A stretch of 64,000 nucleotides of DNA, from positions 1 to 64,000 of the forward strand of contig NZ_LAQU01000009.1 in the NCBI RefSeq assembly GCF_000970345.1. Direction: 5' to 3'. Under the pieces are notes generated by a model. The model did not search any database, was not told the DNA's origin, and saw only the letters and a list, made by a program, of their open reading frames with translations. The DNA comes from Robbsia andropogonis (GTDB lineage Bacteria; Pseudomonadota; Gammaproteobacteria; Burkholderiales; Burkholderiaceae). Position numbers and translations under genes: made by a program. This document shows, piece after piece, positions 33,298-43,020 of this stretch (the stretch's first letter is position 1; every line of letters starts with the position of its first letter).

Positions 33298-34848
33298 CTA
33301 CCCCTTTCGCTTATATTCAACCGGCAGGATATAACCGCTGTCGAACACGGTTACCTCGACGTTCGACCGATACGCGATAGTGGTGACAGCCTGCAGCAGC
33401 GGAACAACCCATGTCTCTTCTGAAGATTGCTTGTTCAGGTCGCGATATCCCTGCATCCGCTTTGCTTCGTCGGTTTCGGTCATCAGCGCATCTATCCGCG
33501 GTCCAAGCGCCGGATCTTTCCACGCCGAGAACCGTAGTCGTGGATCGAGCAGGCGACCCGTATAGTTTTCGGGATCTCCGGTTGCATTCGCCCAGCTGTA
33601 GAGCAGCACGCCAGGCATTTTCGTCGCCTGAATCTGCCCGATGACGTGCGCCATCGTCGTCTGCGTAAGCTCTGCTTCGATGCCCACTTTCTGCCACATA
33701 CCGACAATCGCACGCGCCACGTCGTAGTCACTCGGGAACGTTCCGTTGGTCGTCAGGAACGGAACCTTGACGGGCTTGCTCGGACCATACCCGGACTTCG
33801 CCAGCGCCTCGATGGCTTTCTTCGGATCGTAAGGAAACGTAAAACCAGGCACGTCGGCCGGTGAACCCGGCACGGCGACGACCGACACAGGACGTGCCAC
33901 TCCGCCGTAGAATGCCTTCGATAACGCTTGTGTATCGATGGCGTAATGCATTGCCTGCCGTACGTTGATATCGTCGAAGGGTTTGACATAGTTTGGCATC
34001 CGCAGCATATAGATTTCGCTATACGGATAGATCTTCGTCGTAATGCCTGGCATCTTCGACAGTCGCATCGTTTCACGCAACGGGATCTGCACCGCCACGC
34101 TCGCGCGGCCCGACTCGATTGCCGCAACACGCGCCGTCGGGTCCGGTGTGATCTGAATCGTTACATTCTTGATGGCCGGCGCGCCGCCCCAATACCTATC
34201 GAAGGCTTCCAGCACGATTCGTGAACCGCGTTCATAGCCGACGACTCGATAGGGACCCGCGCCTACCGGCTTCGCCTGGAAAGCTTCCGCCCCGACCTTT
34301 TCGATATAGGCCTTCGGAATGATATAGCCGGCCAGAAAAGCAAAATAAATGGGAGCCGTGGGCGTTGGACGGTTGTACACCATCACCGCCCGCGTGGAGG
34401 AAATGATTTCCACGTCCTGCAACGTGTTGAACATTCCGCCAACCGCCAATTTCTTATCCTGAGCCGGACGATCGTGCAGGCTGTATTTGAGATCGGCCGT
34501 GGTCAGTTTCGAACCGTCGTGAAACAGGATGTCGTCACGCAGTTCCACTTCCAGTCGCTGCGCGTTGTTGTCCTGCCATTTCCAGGACTTGATCTGGCGC
34601 GGCTGCAACACCAACTTCGGCGAATAGCGCAGTGGCGAATCAAATACGGTCGTGTAAATGGACTGCGCCTGCGGCACCGTCACCGCCGTGGGGTCCCATC
34701 CCGGCACGTCGGAAATATAGGCGATATTCAAGACGTCGCCAGCCGACGGTTGCTGTGCTCGGGCAAAATCCAGCGGCAACATGACGCCGCTCGCCAGCGT
34801 CGCGAGAAGCAGACTGCGACGACGTGCATCAATGTCAAACTTTTCCAT
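33298..34848 (-). CDS. ABC transporter substrate-binding protein, family 5 (oligopeptide type)
   Basis: 516 aa from the ATG at 34848 with GGGAGA upstream. The N-terminus R-R-R-S-L-L-L-A-T-L-A ending F-A-R-A is a Tat-like signal. The mature protein has the family 5 layout: L-R-D-D-I-L-F-H-D-G-S-K-L-T-T-A-D-L-K-Y-S, G-A-G-P-Y-R-V, N-V-R-Q-A-M-H-Y-A-I-D. It lies 118 bp behind the porin gene on the same strand. The matching permeases and ATPase are encoded at 37475-41484, so all are probably one transporter for the regulon marked by the TCTGAATTCAGA box. Family 5 proteins can bind peptides, sugars or opine-like compounds. Confidence 0.88.
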   Translation of the reverse strand: MEKFDIDARRRSLLLATLASGVMLPLDFARAQQPSAGDVLNIAYISDVPGWDPTAVTVPQAQSIYTTVFDSPLRYSPKLVLQPRQIKSWKWQDNNAQRLEVELRDDILFHDGSKLTTADLKYSLHDRPAQDKKLAVGGMFNTLQDVEIISSTRAVMVYNRPTPTAPIYFAFLAGYIIPKAYIEKVGAEAFQAKPVGAGPYRVVGYERGSRIVLEAFDRYWGGAPAIKNVTIQITPDPTARVAAIESGRASVAVQIPLRETMRLSKMPGITTKIYPYSEIYMLRMPNYVKPFDDINVRQAMHYAIDTQALSKAFYGGVARPVSVVAVPGSPADVPGFTFPYDPKKAIEALAKSGYGPSKPVKVPFLTTNGTFPSDYDVARAIVGMWQKVGIEAELTQTTMAHVIGQIQATKMPGVLLYSWANATGDPENYTGRLLDPRLRFSAWKDPALGPRIDALMTETDEAKRMQGYRDLNKQSSEETWVVPLLQAVTTIAYRSNVEVTVFDSGYILPVEYKRKG

Positions 34849-34966
34849 CAATTCTCCCGCTGATCAAACACAATCAGTGCACTATGTGGATGAAGAAAAC
34901 GCGGACGTGCACCCCGGTATGCTTCACCTCGGATGCCTCACGCGCGCGCAAGATGTCAGGCGTCGA

Positions 34967-36112
34967 TCAGAACTTCGTGCGCAGGCCCACGCGCACGATG
35001 ACCTGATTGACGCTGCTCGACGCGGCTTCCACCGGTGCCAACGCCGCAACGGTCGCATCGCCCGCGGCATGCATCCACGTCGATTGCAGATAGACGTCTG
35101 TACGCTTGGACAGGAAGTAATCCGCGATGCCGCCCAGGATGTGATACTTGGGCGTCGCGCCGGTCTGCGAGACGCTGCCTTGCGTATAGCTATAGGCCGC
35201 ACCCAGTTGCAGTGCGGGCGTTACGTTGTATGCGGCGAGCAGTTCGCCGATATTGAAGGTAACGGAACCGCTGATGCGCGCACCCAGCGTGGGGTCCAAC
35301 GAGGAAAATCGCGTGTTCGTGTAGACCGCGGCCACCTTGGCTTGACCGAAGACATATTGCGCCGAGATACCCGTCGAGCGATAGTGTTTGGCGGCAATGC
35401 CGTAATTGCCGTCGATCGGATTCGCGGACGTCCATACTCCCTCGCTTACGGCCGTTGCCGGATGGTCGATCGCCGTGTACGCGGCTGCCACGCTCAGCGG
35501 GCCATTGCCGTATTTGATGCCGAACGACTCGACCGCATTCGTACCCATCGCACCCGCCACGTTGCCGAAGCTATACAACCCTGCAAACGTAAATCCGGCA
35601 ATGACCGGCGAGACGTAGCGCACGGCATTGTTTACACGGAAGTCGATACCCGTGTTGTCGAGGTCGCCCGCATGCGGTATCAGAATGCCCCAGTTGCCGT
35701 TTCCACCGTACGCGCCGACGTAATCGCCCATGAATTCATTCTGCCGACCCAACGTCAATGTACCGTATTGCTTGCTGGCCAAGCCTACATACGCCGCCCG
35801 GCCAAACATCCGCGAACCTTGCCCAAGCGCGCCGGTATCAACATTGAAGCCATTTTCCAGACGGAAGATAGCCGCCATGCCGCCACCCAGATCCTCGGTG
35901 CCCATCATGCCCCAGCGGCTACCCTGCGAAATACCGCTTTGCATCTGCCATGCGGAATGACCGCCCTGGTTGCTGGAGTACGTCAAGCCGTTATCGATGA
36001 TGCCGTAAAGCGTGACATTGCTTTGTGCATGCACGGCGCCCGCACCCACCAAGGTGACGGAAGCCAGGGCAAAAGCGTGCAGGCGGGGCATGTTGATCAG
36101 GGGCGTCTTCAC
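34967..36112 (-). CDS. Gram-negative outer-membrane porin
   Basis: 381 aa from a GTG at 36112 with GGGA suitably spaced upstream; an ATG at 36091 also gives a signal peptide. The signal ends G-A-V-H-A before Q-S-N-V-T-L-Y-G-I-I-D-N-G. G-S-R-W-G-M-M-G-T-E-D-L-G-G-G-M-A-A-I-F-R, Y-G-T-L-T-L-G-R-Q and the C-terminal Phe are typical. A perfect TCTGAATTCAGA box lies 125 bp upstream of the start, linking it to the adjacent GntR-controlled genes. It likely admits the substrate of the ABC transporter whose binding protein is encoded downstream. Confidence 0.88.
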   Translation of the reverse strand: MKTPLINMPRLHAFALASVTLVGAGAVHAQSNVTLYGIIDNGLTYSSNQGGHSAWQMQSGISQGSRWGMMGTEDLGGGMAAIFRLENGFNVDTGALGQGSRMFGRAAYVGLASKQYGTLTLGRQNEFMGDYVGAYGGNGNWGILIPHAGDLDNTGIDFRVNNAVRYVSPVIAGFTFAGLYSFGNVAGAMGTNAVESFGIKYGNGPLSVAAAYTAIDHPATAVSEGVWTSANPIDGNYGIAAKHYRSTGISAQYVFGQAKVAAVYTNTRFSSLDPTLGARISGSVTFNIGELLAAYNVTPALQLGAAYSYTQGSVSQTGATPKYHILGGIADYFLSKRTDVYLQSTWMHAAGDATVAALAPVEAASSSVNQVIVRVGLRTKF

Positions 36113-36236
36113 TGTTTTTCCCGTTATGGTCGGTCGCGTCGCGCGACAGTCTTTATTGATGAAATGCAGCATCGTTCCGTGGGGGCGTCGTCTGCGGCGC
36201 CAGAATATTCATCGCCAGAGCAGGCTCATAAAACAT

Positions 36237-36248
36237 TCTGAATTCAGA
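36237..36248. promoter_or_regulatory. TCTGAATTCAGA operator, site A (porin)
   Basis: Perfect 12-bp palindrome, 125 bp upstream of the porin start. Counting flanks (ACAT before, TTATT after), 21 consecutive bases are identical to site B at 44003-44014. Confidence 0.75.
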
Positions 36249-36605
36249 TTATTTGTCGAAAATTAGGACGTCAAGTAGTACATCAAATTGTTTAGGCATT
36301 TACGGGTAATCGATAAGAGAAAGATGTCGACGCCCGTGCGGGTAATCTCCTCCATTACATGAAATTCACTATAAAAACAGTATGAATTCTTGCTAAAACC
36401 AATCTTGACGGGTTGCGTTCATACGCAATGAAAGCCTCTCACCATGCTGGCTTATGGCATCGTGGATGTGAGCCGCCTTGTCCTCGCATCTAAAAAACAA
36501 CGTCTTATTCGACTAAAGAAATTCAGTATTCCCTTGTTTTTTTCTTGAACGCCATCTCGAATGCGCTCCGGGACACGTTTCTTTACACGGGGCAACTCGC
36601 GGGAC

Positions 36606-36624
36606 CCGAGCCTAGCCGGCTCGG
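36606..36624 (-). terminator. Hairpin after the gntR operon
   Basis: CCGAGCC (36606-36612) and GGCTCGG (36618-36624) form a 7-bp stem with a 5-nt loop, about 50 bp past the gntR stop on the transcribed side. It overlaps a triple GGCTC repeat (36618-36632). There is no T run, so terminator function is uncertain. Confidence 0.38.
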
Positions 36625-36672
36625 CTCGGCTCGCTAGCGTCGTCTAGACAGAAGGGAAAATGGTGTAACCGT

Positions 36673-37395
36673 TTAACGCAACAGTGCCTGCGCATTGCGC
36701 GCGGCATCATTTTCCTCGGTAGTGAGGAAATATTGGCGTTCCGCATCGTCGATAAAAGCCAGTACCGCGGCGCGCGCTTGCACCGTATCCCTATCGTTGA
36801 ATGCCTTCAGGATGGCTTGCAGCCCATCGGCGATCAGCTTCATCGTACCGGGCTTCTGCATCGTCACCCGCCGCACTTGCTGAGAATGATCGGACCACCG
36901 CAGGATGGTGCTTTTCAGTCGCGAATTCGTTACACCCTCCAGCCAGATGCCGCGAAACGCGACATTCGCTTCGGACATCAACGCGACATCGGCACGTTCA
37001 TAAGCGCGTCGCGCATCGCGACACGCAGTGGCCAATCCGGCGCGTTGCACATCGTGCAAGACCGGAATCGTCGAGGCGACGGCACTTGGTTCGAGCAAAC
37101 GCCGCACTTCGAATATCTCACGCACATCCTCGGCGCTGAGCACCGGTGTCATGAAACCCCGCGTGGAGCCTACCAGATAACCTTCGTTGACAAGGCGCAA
37201 TAACGCCTGCCGTACCGGCATGCGGGTGCAGTCGAATTCCTTCGCGATCTCGTAGTCCAGCACACGGTCGTCCGGGCTGATCTGGCCACGTTGCAAGCGT
37301 CGCAAGATTTCCTGGTACACCGTTTCCATTAACGTGGTCTGCCGCAGCGCCGAGCGCTTCGGTTGCTTGACGTTCGCCGTGTCGGCGCCTGCCAT
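36673..37395 (-). CDS. GntR-family regulator with FCD (FadR C-terminal) domain
   Basis: 240 aa. Winged helix in residues about 20-90: V-Y-Q-E-I-L-R-R-L-Q-R-G-Q-I-S-P, then C-T-R-M-P-V-R-Q-A-L-L-R-L-V-N-E-G-Y-L. An all-helical FCD ligand domain follows (F-E-V-R-R-L-L-E-P-S-A-V-A). GAGGAGAG precedes the ATG. It is the last gene of a minus-strand run from the HpcH/HpaI aldolase. FCD-type GntR proteins bind short palindromes, so it is the best candidate reader of the TCTGAATTCAGA boxes. FCD proteins usually repress catabolic genes until a carboxylic acid effector binds. Confidence 0.9.
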   Translation of the reverse strand: MAGADTANVKQPKRSALRQTTLMETVYQEILRRLQRGQISPDDRVLDYEIAKEFDCTRMPVRQALLRLVNEGYLVGSTRGFMTPVLSAEDVREIFEVRRLLEPSAVASTIPVLHDVQRAGLATACRDARRAYERADVALMSEANVAFRGIWLEGVTNSRLKSTILRWSDHSQQVRRVTMQKPGTMKLIADGLQAILKAFNDRDTVQARAAVLAFIDDAERQYFLTTEENDAARNAQALLR

Positions 37396-37474
37396 GTTGC
37401 TCTCCTCAGTGAACCTGACCGACGATTATAGCCATGTCCGCACCCGCACTTCGCACTACCCGCAGCGCATACCG

Positions 37475-39391
37475 TCAGGCAGCCACCACCTCAGCCGTTC
37501 CCTGCATCGCGGCCATGCCATCCACTTCGTCTTCCTCCGGTGGCCACTTCGCGTCAGGGCGGTCACTGGGAACCGCCGCGACCAACGCCTTCGTATAGGG
37601 GTGCCGCGGCGCGGTGAATACAGTCTCGGTCGGCCCTTCCTCGACGACTTCCCCGCGCCGCATCACCAGCACGCGACTGCACAGATACCGCACGACAGCG
37701 AGATCGTGCGATATCAACAGCAAGGCGATACCGCGTTCACGCCCCAATGCCAGCAGGAGATTCAGGATCTGGGCCTGCACCGAGACGTCGAGCCCCGAGA
37801 CAATTTCGTCGGCCACGATCAGTTGTGGCGCAGCACAGAGCGCCCGACCGATATTGACCCGCTGCTTCTGGCCCCCGGACAACTGCGAGGGAAAACGATA
37901 TAACGTATCCGCAGGCAAACCAACGTCTCGATGCACCCGCATCGCGTTCGCCGTGCGCTGCGCCGCTTCCTGCCTGGGCAGGCCCGCGGCCTCCAGGGCC
38001 TGCGTCAACAGCGCATCCACTCGTCGTCGCGGGTTCAACGCCGATTGCGGATCCTGGAAAATGATCTGCACCTGCTCCCGTGCTTTCCGGATGGTCTGCG
38101 CGGTGCCATGCGTCATATCCTGGCCACCGATGAATACGCGGCCGCTCGTCGGTTGCTCGATTCCCATCAACAGGCGCGCGACCGAGGTCTTCCCACTGCC
38201 GCTTTCACCGACAATGCCGACGAATTCGCCCGGATGGATTTTCAACGACAGCGGCTTCACCGCATCGAATTGGGTGACCGTGCGTCCGATCAAACCAGTC
38301 CGCGTGCGATAGGTCAGCGCCGCCTCGCACAGCTCCGCCACCGGCATGACGCCGGTCTGCACGGCTGGCACCGACAACGGCACCACCGCCAGTGCCCCGT
38401 CCGGCGTGAACTCACACGCTTCACTGCAAGACACGCGATGCCCATTCGACGCCACGCGCAGGACGCGCTCTTCACTGCATGCCGCGTCCCCCACTCCACA
38501 GCGCGATGCAAAACGGCAACCCGTGATGCCCGCAAGCGCGGACAGCCCCGGCATCTGCTTCGGCAACACTGGTAGCCGCCGGCGCGGGCCGTTCAGGTCC
38601 GGTGTCGCGTATTTCAGCGCACGCGTGTAGGGGTGACGTGGATTGTCGAGGACATCGCGCGCCGGGCCCACCTCGACGAGGTCGCCGGCGTACATCACGG
38701 CAACATCGTCGCAGACGTGCGCGGCAAGGCGGAGATCATGGGTGATCAACAATACGGCCGTGCCGTGCTCGCGTTGCTGCGTGGCAAGCAGGCGCATCAC
38801 CCGTGTCTGCGTGATCACATCCAGAGCGGTGGTCGGTTCATCGGCGATTAGCAGCGCGGGATTGCTGGCAAACGCCATGGCGATCAGCACACGTTGACAT
38901 TGGCCACCCGACAACTGATGCGGATAGCGCTTGAGCATCTGCTCCGGGACGGGCAATTCGACGGCGGCCAACGCGTCCCGGGCCATCTGCCGGCGCTGCG
39001 CCGACGGCACGCCGATATGCGCCAGGTGCTCGGCAAACGTATCACCAATCGTCAGCAAGGGATCGAGCGCGGTCAACGGCTCTTGCGGAACAAACGCGAT
39101 TTGGCGTCCCAGCAACGCGCGGCGCTCACGCGGACGCATTGCCAGCATGTCCCGCCCCGCGAAGTGCATCGTGCCCTCGGTCACATCGAAGCGTGGCGGC
39201 AGCAAGCCGGAGATCAACCGGGCGAGCATGCTTTTCCCCGCGCCGGATTCACCGACGATCCCCAGGACACGTCCCGGCGCAATCTGCAGCGTTAACTTGC
39301 ACAAGGCGGCCACCGGAGTGCCACCCAACCGCGCGGTAAGGCTGACCTCCCGCAGATCCAATACCGCGTCACGCGTTACAGGCATCGTCAT
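37475..39391 (-). CDS. ABC transporter ATP-binding protein with two fused ATPase domains (DppD-DppF type)
   Basis: 638 aa, about twice a single ATPase. Domain 1 has Walker A G-E-S-G-A-G-K-S, signature L-S-G-G-Q-C-Q-R and Walker B L-L-I-A-D-E-P-T. Domain 2 has G-E-S-G-S-G-K-T, L-S-G-G-Q-K-Q-R and L-I-V-A-D-E, followed by I-V-S-G-L-D rather than P-V-S. Domain 1 ends with the Cys-rich oligopeptide/dipeptide C-terminal segment (C-R-F-A-S-R-C, a likely Fe-S site in this family). The ATG overlaps the permease stop (ATGA). It drives the two permeases encoded upstream. Confidence 0.92.
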   Translation of the reverse strand: MTMPVTRDAVLDLREVSLTARLGGTPVAALCKLTLQIAPGRVLGIVGESGAGKSMLARLISGLLPPRFDVTEGTMHFAGRDMLAMRPRERRALLGRQIAFVPQEPLTALDPLLTIGDTFAEHLAHIGVPSAQRRQMARDALAAVELPVPEQMLKRYPHQLSGGQCQRVLIAMAFASNPALLIADEPTTALDVITQTRVMRLLATQQREHGTAVLLITHDLRLAAHVCDDVAVMYAGDLVEVGPARDVLDNPRHPYTRALKYATPDLNGPRRRLPVLPKQMPGLSALAGITGCRFASRCGVGDAACSEERVLRVASNGHRVSCSEACEFTPDGALAVVPLSVPAVQTGVMPVAELCEAALTYRTRTGLIGRTVTQFDAVKPLSLKIHPGEFVGIVGESGSGKTSVARLLMGIEQPTSGRVFIGGQDMTHGTAQTIRKAREQVQIIFQDPQSALNPRRRVDALLTQALEAAGLPRQEAAQRTANAMRVHRDVGLPADTLYRFPSQLSGGQKQRVNIGRALCAAPQLIVADEIVSGLDVSVQAQILNLLLALGRERGIALLLISHDLAVVRYLCSRVLVMRRGEVVEEGPTETVFTAPRHPYTKALVAAVPSDRPDAKWPPEEDEVDGMAAMQGTAEVVAA

Positions 39392-40464
39392 GCTTCCTCT
39401 CCGCGTCCGCGCATGCGCGGGTCCAACGCGACACGCAGCCCGTCGCCCAGCAGATTACATCCGAGCACCGTTATCACGATCGCCAGCACGGGAAATACAA
39501 GACCGCTCATCTGCTCATGCATCGAGATACGTGCATCGGCGATCATCACGCCCCATGCCGTCACATTGGCGGGCACGCTCAAGCCGATAAAGCTGAGCAA
39601 GGCCTCCACGGTGATCGCCACACCCATTTCGAGCGACATCAAGGTAATGATCAACGGCAACGCAGCCGGCAGGATCTCGCGCAGCATGATGCGCATATGC
39701 GTGAAGTTCAGTAACTGCGCCGCCAGCACGTAATCGCGTTGCCGTACAACCATGACTTCGGCACGCACGACGCGGCAAAAACGCGTCCAGTCCACGAGCA
39801 CGATCGACAAAATGACGTTCTGGATGCCAACGCCCAGGCTGACCATCAGCACGAGCGACAGCACGACCGGTGGAAAAGACATCCAGAGATCCACCAGATA
39901 ACTGATCACACGATCCACCTTGCCGCCAAAATAGCCTGCCAGGATGGCGAGGGTGCTGCCGACCAGCGCCGCGCCGATGGATGCGACGATGGCCACCATC
40001 AACGCCACGCGGGCACCGTAGAGAAGCCGGGAGAGCACATCGCGGCCCAGGCTGTCGGTGCCAAGCGGAAACGCCGCGTCGCCGTCCGCGGTCCATGCTG
40101 GCGGCGTCAGCATGTGCAACAGATCCTGGTCGAGCGGATCATGTGGCGCGATCAACGGCGCGAAAATCGCGCAGACCACGACGAACAGCACGATGGCGCC
40201 ACCAATCCACAGGTTGAAGCCACGTATCCGATGCAGCCACGCGTGCTTGCGTTCCGAGGCTCGCGGCCCCTCGACCCGTCCGGTCGGTGCCGGTACGCCC
40301 TTCCCGGACGGTGCGCTGTCGACGTCGGCACCGACAGCGTCGGGGGGGATCGACGACGGCTGCGTCGACTTCAGCGCAGACGGCGTGTGCGCAACCGGGG
40401 TAGGGCCTTCTTGCATGGTCGGATTGGGACGCAGAGGGGTACTGTTCATCGAGATCTCGGACAC
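39388..40464 (-). CDS. Oligopeptide-type ABC permease (DppC-like)
   Basis: 358 aa from a GTG at 40464; an ATG at 40449 is possible. An unusually long, Pro/Ser-rich cytoplasmic N-terminus (about 75 residues) precedes the first membrane span. The DppC marks P-L-G-T-D-S-L-G-R-D-V-L-S-R-L-L-Y-G-A-R and G-L-S-V-P-A-N-V-T-A-W-G are present, and the EAA-like loop lies near A-A-Q-L-L-N-F. It pairs with the DppB-like permease encoded immediately upstream. Confidence 0.9.
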   Translation of the reverse strand: MSEISMNSTPLRPNPTMQEGPTPVAHTPSALKSTQPSSIPPDAVGADVDSAPSGKGVPAPTGRVEGPRASERKHAWLHRIRGFNLWIGGAIVLFVVVCAIFAPLIAPHDPLDQDLLHMLTPPAWTADGDAAFPLGTDSLGRDVLSRLLYGARVALMVAIVASIGAALVGSTLAILAGYFGGKVDRVISYLVDLWMSFPPVVLSLVLMVSLGVGIQNVILSIVLVDWTRFCRVVRAEVMVVRQRDYVLAAQLLNFTHMRIMLREILPAALPLIITLMSLEMGVAITVEALLSFIGLSVPANVTAWGVMIADARISMHEQMSGLVFPVLAIVITVLGCNLLGDGLRVALDPRMRGRGEEA

Positions 40465-41484
40465 TCAGGCGCGCTTGCGTAGACGCGGATTCATCATCAG
40501 GTAAAGCGCGTCGACCACCGCGTTGATCACCAGCATCAGCACGCAGAACACCATCGCGATACCTTGGATCAGCGGTAGATCGTTCGCTCGAACCGCTTGG
40601 ATCATCAGGTTGCCGATTCCCGGAAAGCCGAAGATCATCTCCACCAGCAACGCACCGCCGAACAGAAAACCAAACTGAACACCGATCATCGTCAATGCAG
40701 GCAGCGCCGCGTTCTTCAACATATGGCCCCATAAGATGCGTTGCTCGCTGACGCCGCGCAGCCGCAAGACCCCGACATACGATTCGTTACGCTGATCCAG
40801 CAAGCTTGATCGCAAGACGCGAATCACCAAGGGCGCGAAACCGAAAGCCAGCGACAGCGATGGCAATACGAGATGCTGAGCCGCACTCCACCATGCACGC
40901 GGATTGGCCTGCAACAGGAAATCAATCAGTAGAAAGCCCGTTGTGTGGGGCATTGGCAAACCATCTCCCAGTCGCCCCGAAAACGGCAGGATCGGAAGAT
41001 ATACGCCGAGCAGCGCGATCAACAACAATGCCCACAGGAACGACGGCACGGACTGCATTACCACCACGCCGACGCTGACCGGGGCCTCTCCCCGGCCACC
41101 GGTCACCGAGTACGCCAGGACCCCACCCGGAATACTGATAAGCAGCGATACCAAGAGCGCCGTCAAACAGAGCTCCAACGTGGCCGGCAGCGTCGCGCTG
41201 ATCAGGGTGCTGACCGGCTGCTGGAACGAAATGGACGACCCCATGTCGCCGTGGACGGCGCGCCAAAGCCAGATACCGAATTGATTCGGGATGGGTTGAT
41301 CGAGCCCCAATTGGTGGCGTAGCGCCGCGGCGTCGGCCGGCGTTGCGTTTGGCGGCAGCATCATCCCAAGGGGATCGGCCGGAATCAGGCGCAGCACGAC
41401 GAAGACGATCAGTGCCAGCGCGATCAACGTCGGAATGGCGGACATCAAGCGGCGTGACAACACCGAGGTGACGAGCGTCAGCAT
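40465..41484 (-). CDS. Oligopeptide-type ABC permease (DppB-like)
   Basis: 339 aa from the ATG at 41484 with GGGAGGTG six bases upstream. Six membrane spans; V-V-L-R-L-I-P-A-D-P, L-G-L-D-Q-P-I-P-N-Q-F and the C-terminal E-M-I-F-G-F-P-G-I-G-N-L are DppB marks. A longer open frame joins it to the upstream oxidase, but that is produced by a one-base insertion at 41544-41547 and should not be read as a fusion. Its start overlaps the oxidase stop. Confidence 0.9.
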   Translation of the reverse strand: MLTLVTSVLSRRLMSAIPTLIALALIVFVVLRLIPADPLGMMLPPNATPADAAALRHQLGLDQPIPNQFGIWLWRAVHGDMGSSISFQQPVSTLISATLPATLELCLTALLVSLLISIPGGVLAYSVTGGRGEAPVSVGVVVMQSVPSFLWALLLIALLGVYLPILPFSGRLGDGLPMPHTTGFLLIDFLLQANPRAWWSAAQHLVLPSLSLAFGFAPLVIRVLRSSLLDQRNESYVGVLRLRGVSEQRILWGHMLKNAALPALTMIGVQFGFLFGGALLVEMIFGFPGIGNLMIQAVRANDLPLIQGIAMVFCVLMLVINAVVDALYLMMNPRLRKRA

Positions 41485-43020
41485 GAAGCACCTCCCGATG
41501 TTGCCGCGGATGTACCGCTTTCCGGCAGCGCGATGACCTTGCCGGGGTTTAAGTATATTGCGCGGATCGATGGCGCGCTTGATGGCGAGCATCGCGGCCA
41601 TGGCGCCCGCATCCCGTGTATGGCCGAGATAGCCGCGCTTCTTCCTCCCGATCCCGTGCTCCGCGGACACGGCCCCGCGCCAACGACGCGTGATGTCGTA
41701 GACCATGGCATCCACCGCCTGCTCCAATCCGGGCGGTGGCGCCGGATGATGCGCGATCAAATGCAGGTTGCCGTCGCCAAGATGGCCGTAGAACAGCGTC
41801 GTGATGTCTGGCCAGCGCATCTGCAATGCCGCCGCGCATTCCGCCGCCACTGCTTCCAGATCCACGATGGGAAAACTGATATCGAAGCCGATGAGACCGG
41901 GCATCAGCACCGGAAATTCCGCGGTCGCGTCCCGTACGCGCCATAACGCCACGGCGTCCGATGTCGACGCCGCCAACACCGCGTCCTCGATGACGCCCTC
42001 GTCCATCAATGCGGCAAGCAAGACCTCGACATCCTCCGCATGACGCTCTGGGTCCGTGCCCTCGCTTTCCAACAGCACGTGAAACGCATGTGCGCCGTGC
42101 AACGGCGCCTTGAGGCCCGATACCCGCGTCGTGACAAAATCGTAATAGCTCGGCCACATGACTTCAAAGGCGGATACGCCGCCGCTCAGGTGCGACCGTG
42201 CGCGCGCCAGCAAAGTGGTCACCGCCGCGAAGCTCGGCAAGCCGCACCAGGCAGTGGCAATCGCACGCGGACGCGGTGCAAGCCGTAGCACGGCGCGCGT
42301 AATGACGGCCAGCGTACCTTCACTGCCGATCAGCAGCTGCTTCAAGTCGTAGCCGCTGTTGTTCTTCACCATCTTGTGCAGATCGGAGACGATGGTGCCA
42401 TCGGCGAACACGGCCTCCAGACCCAGCACGCTTTCGCGCGCCATGCCGTATTTAATGACACGGTTTCCACCGGCGTTGGTCGCGAGGTTGCCGCCTATCG
42501 TGCAACTGCCACGCGCGCCAAGATCAAGCGGCATCAACATGCCGGCCGCCTCCGCCGCCTCCTGGACACGTTGCAAGATCGCGCCAGCCTGTACCTGAAT
42601 CGTGGCGGATACCGTATCTATTTCCTCGATGGCTTGCATCCGCTCGAGGCTCAGCGCCACTTCACCGCCCAGGATATTCGCCCCACCCGCCAGGCCGCTT
42701 AACCCCCCCTGCGTCACTACTTTCTGATCATGTGCATGGCAAAACGCCAACATCCTGGACAAGCTGTCCACCGAGCGAGGCCTTAATACCGCGATGGGCG
42801 CGACACCGTGCGTATCGCTCCAATCCCGAAAACGTCGGCTTCCGAGCGCACTGCCCGACGTCACTTCATCCACGCCGAAAGCGTTGATCAATATGTCGGA
42901 AAAAGCCGCGGTACCGGCATGCGCCTGCATCGCGGCATCCAACGGGGTTGACGCACCATCCAACCGTTCACGTCCTGCACCGGGAAAAACCGCCACCGTG
43001 GTCTTGTCAACATGCGTCAT
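41478..43020 (-). CDS. FAD-linked oxidase (glycolate oxidase GlcD / D-lactate dehydrogenase family), frameshifted near the 3' end
   Basis: About 514 aa once corrected. The N-terminal PCMH FAD domain has V-V-T-Q-G-G-L-S-G-L-A-G-G and G-S-C-T-I-G-G-N-L-A-T-N-A-G-G. The C-terminal oxidase domain has Y-G-H-L-G-D-G-N-L-H and E-H-G-I-G-R-K-K. Near the end, the frame passes D-P-R-N-I-L-K-P and then shifts. Dropping one C from the CCCC run (41544-41547) gives K-P-G-K-V-I-A-L-P and a normal stop at 41478. The ATG at 43020 overlaps the aldolase stop. It oxidises a 2-hydroxy acid, perhaps a product of the aldolase. Confidence 0.86.

Larger units (their letters stand above)
36113..36672. other. 560-bp intergenic region: porin promoter and gntR 3' region
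   Basis: No gene is supported. The part nearest the porin holds the TCTGAATTCAGA box and AT-rich DNA suited to a promoter. The part nearest gntR holds a GC hairpin with a triple GGCTC repeat. The middle (36300-36560) is AT-rich with another GAATTC-centred sequence (TATGAATTCTTG near 36380) that lacks the flanking symmetry. Confidence 0.5.

Noticed and set aside
34781-36241. 486-codon plus-strand open frame opposite the porin
   Set aside because: Antisense shadow of the porin gene; Arg/His-rich with no recognisable fold.
36370-36400. Further GAATTC-centred sequence (TATGAATTCTTG) as a fifth regulon box
   Set aside because: Only the central hexamer agrees; flanks lack the ACAT-TCT and AGA arms of the other sites.
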